Shown piece by piece: positions 7,392 to 16,516 of a stretch of 63,387 bases of DNA. A program made the translations under genes and the position numbers. This DNA is from Clostridia bacterium (lineage in GTDB: Bacteria; Bacillota; Clostridia; Oscillospirales; CAG-272): contig JAFXHU010000018.1 in assembly GCA_017533565.1 (NCBI GenBank), forward strand, positions 1-63,387, given 5' to 3'. The number at the start of each line of letters is the position of its first letter. Within the stretch, counting starts at the first letter, position 1. Below the pieces are notes generated by a model. That model did not search any database, was not told the DNA's origin, and saw nothing but the letters and a program-made list of their open reading frames with translations.

Positions 7392-9794
7392 ATGCAGTTT
7401 ACCGAAAAAACTCTCAAAACGCTTGAGTACGATAAGATAATAGAAATGCTTGCCGAGGTATGTGCCACGGAGGGCGCGCGTGCGCGCGCCTACGCCCTAA
7501 TGCCGAGTGACGATGCCGATACGGTAAGAGAAAGACAGCAGCGCACCGACGACGCAAAGCGGCTTATCGCGGCAAAGGGGTATCCCTCCTTTTTCGCGCC
7601 CGAGTCCGTCGTCCCCGCCGCCGACCGCGCGTATAAGGGCGCAACCCTCTCCCCGCGCGAGCTTTTGGACGTAGCGGCGCTTCTTCGCTGTGCGGCGGGG
7701 CTTTGCGACTACGTTGAAATAAATATTCCGTTTGAAACGGTGTTAGAGCCGATTTTCCGCCGTATGCTCCCAAACCGCGAGCTTGAGCGACGGATTACGC
7801 GCGCAATTTTGTCCGAGGAGCTTATAGCCGACGAGGCAAGCCCCACCCTCGCCGACATTCGCCGTAAAATAAGGAATACGAATAACAAAATAAAGGACAC
7901 CCTCTCGGGCTACGTCGGGGGCGCAAAAATCAAGTATCTGCAGGAAAATATCGTAACTATGCGAAACGGCAGATACGTTATCCCCGTAAAGGCGGAGTAT
8001 CGCTCCGAAATAAAGGGACTCGTCCACGACACCTCCTCGACGGGTGCAACCCTTTTCGTAGAGCCTATGGCTGTCGTGGAGGCTAATAACGAGCTTAAAA
8101 CGCTCGCGGCGGAGGAAACCCACGAAATAGAGCGCATTTTGTCCGCCTTTTCCGCGGAGGTTGCCGAATTTCAGGGCGCGATTGCCGCGAATTATCACAA
8201 TATAACCGACCTCGCCTTTTGCTTTGCGCTGGCAACTCTCGCCACGAATATGCGCGCGAATATGCCGAATATAAAAAGCGAGCAGATAATACAGCTTCGC
8301 CGTGCGCGCCACCCCCTTATCCCGAAGGAAAGGGTTGTCCCCATCGACGTTTCGGTGGGCGGGGAGTACGATACGCTTATTATCACGGGACCGAATACGG
8401 GCGGTAAAACCGTAACGCTCAAAACGCTCGGGCTTTTTGCCCTTATGGCACAGTCGGGAATGCAAATCCCCGTCGCGGAGGGGTCGAGCCTCGGCGTATT
8501 TTCCGAAATTCTCGTCGATATCGGCGACGAGCAGAGCATAGAGGCATCTCTCTCCACCTTCTCCTCGCATATGGTTACGGTGGGCGAGATTTTGAAAAGC
8601 GTCGGACCTCGCTCGCTTGCCCTCTTTGACGAGCTTGGCTCGGGCACCGACCCCGTGGAGGGCGCGGCTCTTGCCATATCTATACTTGAAAAAACGCGAA
8701 GCGCGGGCGCGCTTTGCGCCGCCACGACGCACTATGCGGAGCTGAAAATTTACGCGCTAAATACCCACGGGGTAATGAACGCCTCCTGTGAGTTTGACGT
8801 TGAAACGCTTCGCCCGACCTACCGCCTCGTTGTGGGTACACCGGGTAAATCCAACGCCTTTGCAATATCCGAAAAGCTCGGAATAGACCCCGAGGTAATT
8901 GCCCGCGCGCGCGAGCTTATCGACAAGGACGATAAACGCTTCGAGGACGTGATTGACCGCCTTGAGGGTGATAGAATAGCAATGGAGCGCGCACGCCAAG
9001 AGAGCGAAAAAATCCTCGCCGAGTCCCGACGCGAGGCGGAAAGAAGAGAAGCCGAGCTTAACGCAAAAATAAAGAAAAGCGAGGACGAAATTCAAAAAAT
9101 GCTCCTTAAAGCGAGGCAGATTTTGGACTCCGCCCGCGCCACGAGCGAGTTTATATTCAAGCAGCTCGACGATATAAGACGCCAGGAGAACCGCGAAAAG
9201 CGCGACGAAATGGCACAGCGCGCCCGCGCCGAGGTTGACCGCCGTATGCGAGAGAGCGAAAAGCTCTTCGAGGGGGTTGACGTCCGCGAAATCGCGCTTG
9301 ACGAGGATTACAAGCTCCCACGCCCCCTGAAGGTTGGGGACAGGGTTTATCTCGTCACGGTTGGAAAGGAGGGCGTCGTAACCGCCCTTGCCGACAAAAA
9401 GGGACTCGTGTCCGTAACCGCGGGAATTTTGAAAACGAAGGTTACCGAGGACAAGCTCCGCCTTATCGACGGTGACGTAAAATTCGTCCGCCGCGACGAG
9501 CCGAAGCCGAGGGTCAACGAGGGAAAGGTAAAGCGTACCGTAAACACGAGCTTCAAGCCCGAGCTTGACGTGCGCGGGATGATAGGCGACGACGCCTGGT
9601 TTCTCGTTGATAAATACATCGACGATGCGATACTCGCAGGAATAAAAATCCTTCGCATCATTCACGGAAAGGGCACTGGCGCACTCCGTGCCGCGCTTTG
9701 GAAATACTTCAAAGCCGACAAGCGCATAAAATCCTACCGCCACGGCGAATACGGGGAGGGGGATGCGGGAGTCACCGTCCTTGAGCTTAAGTAA
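7392..9794 (+). CDS. mutS2: Endonuclease MutS2
   Basis: An 800-residue MutS-family ATPase. Order: N-terminal core/lever domains, Walker A GPNTGGKT at residues 333-340, Walker B LFDELGSGTDP, then a coiled coil (about 515-630, rich in Glu/Arg/Lys) and a C-terminal Smr nuclease domain (LDVRG ... IIHGKGTGALR, roughly 720-800). Mismatch-recognition domain I is absent, as usual for MutS2. Family roles include suppression of recombination and rescue of collided ribosomes through Smr. RBS ACGGAGAAAAA precedes the ATG. Full length. Confidence 0.97.
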   Translation: MQFTEKTLKTLEYDKIIEMLAEVCATEGARARAYALMPSDDADTVRERQQRTDDAKRLIAAKGYPSFFAPESVVPAADRAYKGATLSPRELLDVAALLRCAAGLCDYVEINIPFETVLEPIFRRMLPNRELERRITRAILSEELIADEASPTLADIRRKIRNTNNKIKDTLSGYVGGAKIKYLQENIVTMRNGRYVIPVKAEYRSEIKGLVHDTSSTGATLFVEPMAVVEANNELKTLAAEETHEIERILSAFSAEVAEFQGAIAANYHNITDLAFCFALATLATNMRANMPNIKSEQIIQLRRARHPLIPKERVVPIDVSVGGEYDTLIITGPNTGGKTVTLKTLGLFALMAQSGMQIPVAEGSSLGVFSEILVDIGDEQSIEASLSTFSSHMVTVGEILKSVGPRSLALFDELGSGTDPVEGAALAISILEKTRSAGALCAATTHYAELKIYALNTHGVMNASCEFDVETLRPTYRLVVGTPGKSNAFAISEKLGIDPEVIARARELIDKDDKRFEDVIDRLEGDRIAMERARQESEKILAESRREAERREAELNAKIKKSEDEIQKMLLKARQILDSARATSEFIFKQLDDIRRQENREKRDEMAQRARAEVDRRMRESEKLFEGVDVREIALDEDYKLPRPLKVGDRVYLVTVGKEGVVTALADKKGLVSVTAGILKTKVTEDKLRLIDGDVKFVRRDEPKPRVNEGKVKRTVNTSFKPELDVRGMIGDDAWFLVDKYIDDAILAGIKILRIIHGKGTGALRAALWKYFKADKRIKSYRHGEYGEGDAGVTVLELK

Positions 9795-9886
9795 GCCGAA
9801 AAAACGCTTTCCCGACGCGAAAATTTAACACGGGGTACGCAAAGCCCCAAAAAACGCCAATATTTTTTGCCAATGAGGATATAACG

Positions 9887-11032
9887 ATGAATTTTCAGCC
9901 ATTAAGAGATTTTCTTGACTTTTATCTGCCTATGCTCGGTGTGCCCGGAAGCGATACCGTGGTTTATAAGGACCATAAGGAGGTTTTCCGCTACCAGTCG
10001 GGCTTTGACAGCATTCGCTACCGCACTCCCGTGCGGGATAACGCCCTTTACCATATGTATTCGGTGACAAAGGTTTCCACCTGCGTTGCGGCAACACAGC
10101 TTCTCGAGCGCGGCGAAATGCTGCTCTCCGACCCCGTTTACGCCTATTTCCCCGAGTACAAGGACATCACCGTAAAAAGACCCCGACCCGACGGCGGCTT
10201 TGATATTGTTCCCGCGAAGAACGTTATGACGGTAAAGCACCTTTTGACGATGACCGCGGGACTTGACTACGACCTCAAAAAGCCGTCCATTCTCTCTGTA
10301 AGAGAGAAAACCGCGGGAAGATGCCCGACCCTCGACGTCGCGCGTGCGCTTGCCTCCGACCCGCTTGACTTTGAGCCTGGAACGAAATTCCAGTATAGCC
10401 TCTGCCTTGACGTTGTCGGCGCACTCGTGGAGCTTATTTCGGGTATGCCGCTTGGCGAATATATGCGCGAAAACATCTTCGACCCGCTTGGAATGTACCG
10501 CACCTCCTTCGGTATGACCGAGGAGAAAAAGGCAATGATGAATACCCAATACGAATACGATTCGCTTAATAAGAGGGCTGTGGAAATCCCCGTAACCCGT
10601 AACGATTTCAACTTTGGACCCGAATACGAAAGCGGAGGCGCGGGACTTATCTCCTGTGTCGATGACCAGATACTGCTTGCCGACGCGCTCGCACACCTCG
10701 GTATGGGTAAAAACGGCAACCGCATTCTCTCCCGCTACGGTGTGGAGCTTATGCGCGCAAATCACCTTGAGCCGGAGGTGCTTAAAACTATGGTTATGGA
10801 GCAAAATCCGGGCTACGGCTACGGCTTTGGCGTCCGCACGAATATCACGGCATACACCGCGGGCAACCTCGCACCCCTCGGTGAGTTTGGCTGGGACGGC
10901 GCGCGACTTTCCTACCTTTCCGCCGACCCCGAAAATCGCGTAGCCGTTTTCCACGCGGAGCATATGGGTGCGCTTCATAAAATAGTTATTCCGAGACTTC
11001 GTAACGTAATCTACGCCTGCCTTGAGGATTGA
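9887..11032 (+). CDS. Serine hydrolase of the beta-lactamase (class C/esterase) fold
   Basis: A 381-residue protein with the serine beta-lactamase superfamily signature SVTK (S-x-x-K) in YHMYSVTKVSTCVAATQLLERGEMLL, and the next conserved block VKHLLTMTAGLDYDL. No signal peptide is visible, so it is probably cytoplasmic and more likely an esterase or peptidase than an antibiotic-inactivating enzyme. The KTG-like third motif is not obvious; HMGALHK near the C-terminus may take its place. The next small membrane-protein gene starts two bases after the stop, suggesting an operon. Substrate unknown. Confidence 0.85.
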   Translation: MNFQPLRDFLDFYLPMLGVPGSDTVVYKDHKEVFRYQSGFDSIRYRTPVRDNALYHMYSVTKVSTCVAATQLLERGEMLLSDPVYAYFPEYKDITVKRPRPDGGFDIVPAKNVMTVKHLLTMTAGLDYDLKKPSILSVREKTAGRCPTLDVARALASDPLDFEPGTKFQYSLCLDVVGALVELISGMPLGEYMRENIFDPLGMYRTSFGMTEEKKAMMNTQYEYDSLNKRAVEIPVTRNDFNFGPEYESGGAGLISCVDDQILLADALAHLGMGKNGNRILSRYGVELMRANHLEPEVLKTMVMEQNPGYGYGFGVRTNITAYTAGNLAPLGEFGWDGARLSYLSADPENRVAVFHAEHMGALHKIVIPRLRNVIYACLED

Positions 11033-11034
11033 GT

Positions 11035-11499
11035 ATGATTTTCGTAAATAAAAAAACCACCCTCCCAAGGGAGGAGCTTCTCTCGGTGCTAAAGGACTGT
11101 AACCGAGTAAACGAGCGCGTGAAATTCGACGAAAAGCGCGGAAGACCCCAAATGCTCGTAAAGGAGCGCGGGCGTTGGCTTTCTATGACCTGCCGCTTCG
11201 TGGGCGGCGAGAGCAAGGACAACGGCTTTATTGTCGGCACGCTGTTTTTCGGGCGAATTACCGAAAAAAACGGAGTCACCCGCCTTTGCGGAATAATCAC
11301 CACCGCCCCCGCCTTTTACGCGGTAATTCTCGGTCTTCTCATATATTCTGTTATCCGCGGAATTTCGCTCGGAGGCTTTAATCCCGTGGCGCTTATTATC
11401 GCGGTCGCAAGCGTCCTTATGTTCCTCCCCGAATTTAAAAAGCAGGGAATTATTGACCGCTACCTCGCGCGCGCAATCAAATATGGCGAAAGCCGTTAA
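11035..11499 (+). CDS. Small membrane protein of unknown function
   Basis: A 154-residue protein with a soluble N-terminal part (about 1-80, containing VNKKTTLPREELLSVL and RFVGGESKDNGFIVGTLFFGRI) and two adjacent hydrophobic helices (about 88-108 and 114-132), then a short basic tail. I chose ATG 11035, two bases after the upstream stop, with GAGG at RBS distance. I do not recognise the family. It shares an operon with the hydrolase at 9887 and ends before a bidirectional terminator. Confidence 0.7.
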   Translation: MIFVNKKTTLPREELLSVLKDCNRVNERVKFDEKRGRPQMLVKERGRWLSMTCRFVGGESKDNGFIVGTLFFGRITEKNGVTRLCGIITTAPAFYAVILGLLIYSVIRGISLGGFNPVALIIAVASVLMFLPEFKKQGIIDRYLARAIKYGESR

Positions 11500-11511
11500 C
11501 CGCGTAAAAAA

Positions 11512-11602
11512 ACCGCATACGCTCGGTAAACGAAGGTGACGGCGTCTTGGTAAAGCGCATAAAAAAAGAACCGCATACGCCCGATAAGCGGAAGCGACGG
11601 CG
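11512..11602 (+). repeat. Two imperfect 33-bp direct repeats
   Basis: Segments 11512-11544 and 11570-11602 both begin ACCGCATACGC and end GACGGCG, with a few substitutions between. They lie between the membrane-protein gene and its terminator. No gene here. Confidence 0.75.
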
Positions 11603-11622
11603 ACCCGTAAATATTTACCCCG

Positions 11623-11658
11623 AAAAAAAGGACTGCAGTAAGAAATGCAGTCCTTTTT
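11623..11658. terminator. Bidirectional terminator
   Basis: An inverted repeat AAGGACTGCA/TGCAGTCCTT is flanked by an A run on the left and T5 on the right. It can serve both the operon ending at 11499 and the convergent MFS gene. Confidence 0.9.
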
Positions 11659-11666
11659 GCTATTTT

Positions 11667-12926
11667 TTACCGTTTTAAATCGGGCAAGCTGCTCCGCCTT
11701 TTCATAAGCCGCGAGAACAGCACTATTATCACAAGTGCCAAAATGGGGAACACGGTTGCAAGAAGCATACCGATTTTCATACCCGCGCCCGCGGGGTCGC
11801 CGCCGAAAAGGGCAATAAGCCCCTCGTTACCCGCCGCAACAACCGCATCCGACGCCATACCGATAAGGTCGGGACCGAGCGTGCAGCCTACGTCACCCGC
11901 AAGCGCGAGATAGGCAAACATCGCCGTGCCCACGTTTGAAAGCCTTTCCTCCGCGAGAGAAAGCGTCGCGGGCCAAAGTATCGCAACGCCCACACCCGAG
12001 GCGGCACAGGCTATAAGTGAAAGGACGGGAAGGGGAGAAACAGCCGCCCCGACGTAGCACAAAAGCGCAAGAGCAAACGAGCCGAAGAGCCAACGCTCAA
12101 GGCGCACACCTTTTCCGTAAAGCGAGAGCAAAATCCTTCCCGTGCCCATACAAATCGCGAATATGAACGGACCGAAAAGGTCGCCGAGCGCCTTTGAAAT
12201 TCCAAGACCCTGCTGAATGAAAAGCGACGCCCATTGCGCCATACCCTGCTCGGACGCACCACAGCAAATCATAAGCAAAAGAAGCAGCCAGAAGCCGCCC
12301 TCGCAAAACAGCTTTTTTGTGGAGGAATGTGCCTTCACCTCCGAAAGCTCCACAATCGGAACAAAGGTAAAAAGCACAAGGGCGGTTATGGGAACTACAC
12401 ACCAAATAAGCGGGAGGTAGTACCAATTTCCCATACCAAAGGCAAAAATATAAAGCGTTGAAAACAGTATAACAGCCGCGTGTCCCCAACAGTAAAAGGA
12501 GTGCAAAAGACAGATTGCACCGCGCTTTGACTCGCTTGGGAGGGCATCGACAATCGGGCTTGTCACCACCTCTATAATACCGCCGCCGATTGCACATATT
12601 GCCGACGAAATCATCAAACCGAGGTATTTATTTTGAAGCAGAAGCGGAAGCGTACCAAGTGCCGCAATACCCAAAACCGATGCCACCATTCCGATAATTA
12701 CCGAAGCGCGGTAGCCGATTTTGTCAACGTAAAGGGGCGCTGTCAAATCCATAAAAATCTGTATTGTAAAGTTCATTGAAATAAGCAGCGCGATTTTCGT
12801 AAGGCTTATTCCAAATTGCTCGTTAAAAACGACAAAAAACAAAGGCGAAAGGTTAAGCGTTATCGCCTGCGTCACAGAGGTGATACAGCACGCCCCAATA
12901 GTAAGCTTGTAATTCGGTTTCTTCAT
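11667..12926 (-). CDS. Major facilitator superfamily transporter
   Basis: A 419-residue integral membrane protein with about twelve hydrophobic helices in two halves joined by a basic loop (residues about 195-215, VELSEVKAHSSTKK). The loop between helices 2 and 3 (VDKIGYRASVIIG) corresponds to the MFS signature region. The C-terminus is basic (LMKRRSSLPDLKR), expected in the cytoplasm. I chose ATG 12926 because AGGTG sits just upstream; a start at 12959 adds eleven Cys-containing residues without an RBS. Substrate cannot be told; the overall pattern is like sugar or organic-acid permeases. It is a single-gene unit. Confidence 0.88.
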   Translation of the reverse strand: MKKPNYKLTIGACCITSVTQAITLNLSPLFFVVFNEQFGISLTKIALLISMNFTIQIFMDLTAPLYVDKIGYRASVIIGMVASVLGIAALGTLPLLLQNKYLGLMISSAICAIGGGIIEVVTSPIVDALPSESKRGAICLLHSFYCWGHAAVILFSTLYIFAFGMGNWYYLPLIWCVVPITALVLFTFVPIVELSEVKAHSSTKKLFCEGGFWLLLLLMICCGASEQGMAQWASLFIQQGLGISKALGDLFGPFIFAICMGTGRILLSLYGKGVRLERWLFGSFALALLCYVGAAVSPLPVLSLIACAASGVGVAILWPATLSLAEERLSNVGTAMFAYLALAGDVGCTLGPDLIGMASDAVVAAGNEGLIALFGGDPAGAGMKIGMLLATVFPILALVIIVLFSRLMKRRSSLPDLKR

Positions 12927-13098
12927 TTGGCACCTGCAAAAAAACATTCTATTGAGCATTGTAGCCTATCCCACCCAAAATGTCAAGAGTATTTTTAAAT
13001 AAAAGAATGTGTGAAATTAATCTACTCCGTCGGGGTCTGAACCAAGAATTGCGGCAAGCTCTCAATCTACCACGGCTTCGGTACACCGCAATTCAATC

Positions 13099-13113
13099 CA
13101 ACGCTATGCGTTG
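13099..13113. repeat. Solo hairpin related to the 5480 array
   Basis: CAACGC-TAT-GCGTTG, the same stem as units 1 and 4 of the array at 5480-5586. It lies in the stretch 12927-13147, where I see no gene and no complete tRNA. Confidence 0.7.
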
Positions 13114-13147
13114 AACGGTTCGACCCCCAAGCCAAACAGCGAAACAA

Positions 13148-13177
13148 AAAACGGAGAACGCAAGGCTCTCCGTTTTT
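13148..13177 (-). terminator. Terminator of tRNA-Leu
   Basis: On the reverse strand ACGGAGAG...CTCCGT forms a stem followed by a T run, starting five bases after the tRNA 3' end. Confidence 0.85.
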
Positions 13178-13181
13178 CGTT

Positions 13182-13268
13182 TGGTGCCGGTAGTCGGGGT
13201 CGAACCGACACGGTATTGCTACCTTCGGATTTTGAGTCCGACGCGTCTGCCAATTCCACCATACCGGC
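13182..13268 (-). tRNA. tRNA-Leu (CAA)
   Basis: An 87-nt class II tRNA on the reverse strand. The acceptor GCCGGTA pairs with TACCGGC, the CCA end is encoded, the anticodon loop is CTCAAAA with anticodon CAA (reads UUG), and a long variable arm and GGTTCGACCCC T-arm are present. Confidence 0.96.
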
Positions 13269-13292
13269 GTGGCGGTTTTGAAACCGTGTGTT

Positions 13293-13321
13293 ATTATATC
13301 ACACATATTTCCAAAAATCAA
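13293..13321 (-). promoter_or_regulatory. Promoter of tRNA-Leu
   Basis: Reverse strand TTGATT, 17-bp spacer ending TGA, TATAAT; about 24 bp before the tRNA 5' end. Confidence 0.8.
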
Positions 13322-13362
13322 GGGGAGAAAACGAAAAAATTTATCAACTTCAAAAAATCTTA

Positions 13363-13391
13363 TTGCCTTTTTCATTTTTTTATTATATAAT
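13363..13391 (+). promoter_or_regulatory. Promoter of the 13448 gene
   Basis: TTGCCT, 17-bp T-rich spacer, TATAAT, about 50 bp upstream of the start codon. No TG at the extended -10 position. Confidence 0.75.
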
Positions 13392-13447
13392 ATATGCGTG
13401 TACGTGGGCTTGCGCGTAAATTTTCACGGATTTGGGAGGGATTTGCT

Positions 13448-14395
13448 ATGCAAAACGCCTTTTTTGCGGCTGAAAACACAATAAAAAATCTTTCCCGCAT
13501 TTCCGAAAGGACGGCAACGCTTACCGAGCTTCGTATCCTGGAGCTTCACGATATGGCAAGCGCGCTCGTCACCTATGCGCGCGCACTCGCGTCCGACGGT
13601 CTTTTTGGCTACGAAATTCTTTCCGCGGTCCGCACCGACGAAAAAATCACCGCCACCCCATCGACCGAAGGCACTCCCGCCGAATTGAAATCGCCGCTTA
13701 ACCGCTCGCTTTCTCTTTTGTCGGGAATTGACCGCGCCGTGCTTTCCGACCTTTTCGTTGCGGGAGCGAGAGAATGCCGCCTGCCCGTTTTGGAGGCGGA
13801 CCTGCTTTCCGAGGGGGAGGGGGAGGAAACCTTCATCTACCTTCGCAATTCGCTCTCCGACGAGGCTTACGACGTCTTTTCCTCCGAGCTTGACGCCCCC
13901 CGCGTTAAATACGCCGCCACGCTTAACGAATGTGCGCGCGCTACGGAGGCGGGCGAGGTGCGCTTTTGCCTTCTGCCGCTTGAGGAAAGGGGAGGCTCGC
14001 GGCTTCCCACGGTTTCCGAACTTATTTATCGGTTTGACCTTAAAATCAACGCCGTAACCCCCGTTTTCGGCTTCGACGGCACCGCCGACCTAAAGTATGC
14101 AATGCTCTCTCGCGACTTCGTAATCCCCGAATGCGGGGACGGCGACGACCGATATATGGAGCTTCGCATAAGCGCGGACGACCCCGTAATAGGCGAGCTT
14201 TTCACCGCGGTTTCCTACTTCGGACACACGCTTTACCGCACCGATACGGTAAGCTTTGATACGGAGGGGGAGCGCGACCGCTTCTTCTCGCTCGTTATAC
14301 GAGACGGCGGGGAGGGCTTTGCCCCCTTGCTCGTTTACCTCTCGCTCTTTGCGGAGGATTTTACCCCCGTGGGAATTTACAAAAATCTGGAATAA
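13448..14395 (+). CDS. Prephenate-dehydratase-like protein of unknown role
   Basis: A 315-residue soluble protein. I chose ATG 13448 because GGGAGGG stands eight bases upstream; the earlier in-frame ATG at 13394 overlaps the promoter. The middle part (VKYAATLNECARATEAGEVRFCLLPLEE...LPTVSELIYRFDLKINAVTPVFG) has the layout of a prephenate dehydratase lobe (AV..G..dygvlPiE....G.v....dLl....l.i), but the catalytic Thr-Arg region and ENS triplet are not intact. The C-terminal third could be an ACT-like sensor. A regulatory, non-catalytic relative is an inference; it may be something else entirely. The next gene starts 21 bp downstream. Confidence 0.5.
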   Translation: MQNAFFAAENTIKNLSRISERTATLTELRILELHDMASALVTYARALASDGLFGYEILSAVRTDEKITATPSTEGTPAELKSPLNRSLSLLSGIDRAVLSDLFVAGARECRLPVLEADLLSEGEGEETFIYLRNSLSDEAYDVFSSELDAPRVKYAATLNECARATEAGEVRFCLLPLEERGGSRLPTVSELIYRFDLKINAVTPVFGFDGTADLKYAMLSRDFVIPECGDGDDRYMELRISADDPVIGELFTAVSYFGHTLYRTDTVSFDTEGERDRFFSLVIRDGGEGFAPLLVYLSLFAEDFTPVGIYKNLE

Positions 14396-14416
14396 ACGAA
14401 AAAACGGAGATATAAA

Positions 14417-14680
14417 ATGAAAAAGCATATCGAATACAATACGAAGGGAACCTGCTCCCGCAAAATTCACCTTGAAATTGAAAACGGAGTTATATCCGCC
14501 TGCCGCTTCGAGGGTGGCTGCTCGGGTAATACGCAGGGGGTTTCCGCGCTCGTTATCGGAATGACGCCCGAGGAGGCAATCAAAAGATTAAAGGGAATAA
14601 GGTGCGGTATGCGCCCCACCTCCTGTCCCGACCAGCTCGCCCGCGCTCTCGAGGGCGCACTCATCGAGCCGCTTGCCTGA
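14417..14680 (+). CDS. TSCPD domain protein (TIGR03905-like)
   Basis: An 87-residue protein with the hallmark TSCPDQLARAL near the C-terminus and conserved cysteines in TCSRKI, CRFEGGCSGN, RCGMRP and TSCPD. The domain also occurs at the C-terminus of some B12-dependent ribonucleotide reductases, where it may bind metal; the role of the stand-alone form is unknown. RBS GGAG precedes the ATG. It is probably co-transcribed with the 13448 gene. Confidence 0.9.
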   Translation: MKKHIEYNTKGTCSRKIHLEIENGVISACRFEGGCSGNTQGVSALVIGMTPEEAIKRLKGIRCGMRPTSCPDQLARALEGALIEPLA

Positions 14681-14686
14681 CCGCTA

Positions 14687-14717
14687 CGCACCCATATAAT
14701 GGGTGAGGCATTTTTAA
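14687..14717 (+). terminator. Weak terminator
   Basis: CACCCAT/ATGGGTG hairpin followed, after a few bases, by T5. Weaker than the others in the window. Confidence 0.5.
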
Positions 14718-14777
14718 CGCGCCGCACACACGGCAAAAAACTACGCTTATAATAAAAAATATATATGGAGGGTCTTT

Positions 14778-16508
14778 ATGAAAAATTATCAAATCGAATT
14801 TGACAAATGGCTTAATTCCCCCGTCCTCACCACCGAGGAAAAAAACGAGCTTCTCGCCATTCAAAACGACGAGGAGGCAAAGGAGCTTCGCTTTTCTTCA
14901 CCGATGAGCTTCGGTACTGCGGGGCTTCGCTCCACGATGTCGCTTGGCATTGGCTGTATGAATATCTACACGGTAATGCACACCACTCGCGGTCTTGCAT
15001 CTCTCGTATTGCGTGAGGGCGGACAAAATCGCGGAGTTGCCATTGCCTACGACTCGCGTAACAACTCTCGCGAGTTTGCAATTTGCTCCGCGCGCGTGCT
15101 TGCGGGTGCGGGTATAAAGGTCTATATCTTCGACGACCTTCGCCCGACTCCCGAGCTTTCATTTGCCGTGCGCGAAACGGGCGCACTCGCGGGCATCAAC
15201 ATCACCGCCTCCCACAATCCGAAGGAGTATAACGGATATAAGGCGTATTGGGAGGACGGAGCGCAGCTCGCACCCGAGCAGGCAAGCGTTGTCGCAAACG
15301 CCCGCCTTGACTTTGACGTTCTCGACGTTTCGGGCATTGCCGACTTCGACGAGGCGGTAAACTGCGGTCTTATCACCGTTCTCGGTGCGGAGTTTGACGA
15401 AAAATACCTTAACGCCGTTCTCGCAACCGCAATCAACCCCAACGCCGTGCGTGAGGTTGCCGACGAGCTTGCCGTCGTATATACCCCCCTCCACGGTGCG
15501 GGACGCATTCTCGTACCCGAGGTTTTCCGCCGCATCGGTCTTAAAAAGCTCTATACCGTTGACAGCCAGATGAAGGCGGACGGTAATTTCCCCACGGTTA
15601 AAAAGCCGAATCCCGAGTATGCGGACGTATTCTGCGAGGGTATCGAGATTGCAAACCGCGTCGGAAGCGACCTCGTAATCGCAACCGACCCCGACTCCGA
15701 CCGTGTCGGCGTTATGTCGCGCACCGCGGACGGCGGCTTTGCAACTATTTCGGGCAACCAGATGGGCGCGCTTCTTCTCGACTACGCTATTACACAGCGC
15801 CGCGCCCTCGGAAAGCTTCTCCCCTACGCATACTGCGTAAAGAGCATCGTTTCTACCGATATGGCGTACAAAATCGCACAGGATAACGGTGTAAGGCTTC
15901 ACGACGTCCTCACGGGCTTCAAGTTTATCGGAGAGGTCGTAAAGAATTACGAGAGCGAGGGAAAGGAGAACGGCTTCGTCATTGGCTTTGAGGAAAGCTA
16001 CGGCTACCTTCTCGGCTCTTACGCCCGCGACAAGGACGCGGTAGAGGCGTCTATGATGATTCTCGAGATGACCGCCTTCTATAAGAAGCAGAATAAAACG
16101 CTCTCCGACGCTCTCGACTCGCTTTACGAGAGATACGGCTTCTACGGCGAGCGCGTTATAGACATCTATATGGAGGGGCTTGACGGCATCGAAAAGAGAA
16201 AGAGAGTAATGCAGTCGCTCCGCGATAACACCCCGAAGCAGTTTGGCGGCGTATCGGTAAGGCTTGCGGGAGATTATGCCGACGGCTGCTTCCGTAACGT
16301 CGAAACGGGTGAAAGGACCCCGACGGGGCAGCCCGCCTCCGACGTCCTCTACTACACGCTTGAAAACGAGGACAAAATCATCGTCCGTCCCTCGGGCACG
16401 GAGCCTAAAATCAAAATTTACGTGCTTGCTCACGCCGACAGCAGGGCAAGCCTTGACGAAAAGTGCGCGGCATACGTTGCCGATGCAGAAAAAATTGCAG
16501 AGGTTTAA
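14778..16508 (+). CDS. pgcA: Phospho-sugar mutase (phosphoglucomutase/phosphomannomutase family)
   Basis: A 576-residue alpha-D-phosphohexomutase interconverting sugar 1- and 6-phosphates in the cytoplasm. The active-site serine loop is ITASHNPKEYNGYK, the metal-binding loop ATDPDSDRVGV, the sugar-binding loop GFEESYGYLLG and the phosphate-binding loop RPSGTEPKIKIYV. Length and the N-terminal FGTAGLR motif match the long PgcA/PGM2 type of Firmicutes. RBS GGAGGG precedes the ATG. A TATAAT at 14748-14753 suggests a nearby promoter, but I see no clear -35. lepA follows eight bases after the stop. Confidence 0.94.
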   Translation: MKNYQIEFDKWLNSPVLTTEEKNELLAIQNDEEAKELRFSSPMSFGTAGLRSTMSLGIGCMNIYTVMHTTRGLASLVLREGGQNRGVAIAYDSRNNSREFAICSARVLAGAGIKVYIFDDLRPTPELSFAVRETGALAGINITASHNPKEYNGYKAYWEDGAQLAPEQASVVANARLDFDVLDVSGIADFDEAVNCGLITVLGAEFDEKYLNAVLATAINPNAVREVADELAVVYTPLHGAGRILVPEVFRRIGLKKLYTVDSQMKADGNFPTVKKPNPEYADVFCEGIEIANRVGSDLVIATDPDSDRVGVMSRTADGGFATISGNQMGALLLDYAITQRRALGKLLPYAYCVKSIVSTDMAYKIAQDNGVRLHDVLTGFKFIGEVVKNYESEGKENGFVIGFEESYGYLLGSYARDKDAVEASMMILEMTAFYKKQNKTLSDALDSLYERYGFYGERVIDIYMEGLDGIEKRKRVMQSLRDNTPKQFGGVSVRLAGDYADGCFRNVETGERTPTGQPASDVLYYTLENEDKIIVRPSGTEPKIKIYVLAHADSRASLDEKCAAYVADAEKIAEV

Positions 16509-16516
16509 TACTTTAA

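Noticed and set aside
9887-11032. Antibiotic-resistance beta-lactamase
   Set aside because: The SxxK fold is shared by esterases and peptidases; no signal peptide and no clear KTG motif, so resistance cannot be claimed.
13021-13147. Possible second tRNA or tRNA remnant beside tRNA-Leu
   Set aside because: GGTTCAGACCCC and GGTCGAACC recall T-arms, but no acceptor or anticodon stem can be folded around them.
13067-13375. 102-codon frame across tRNA-Leu
   Set aside because: NWQTRRTQNP is the typical translation of a tRNA-Leu gene; not a protein.
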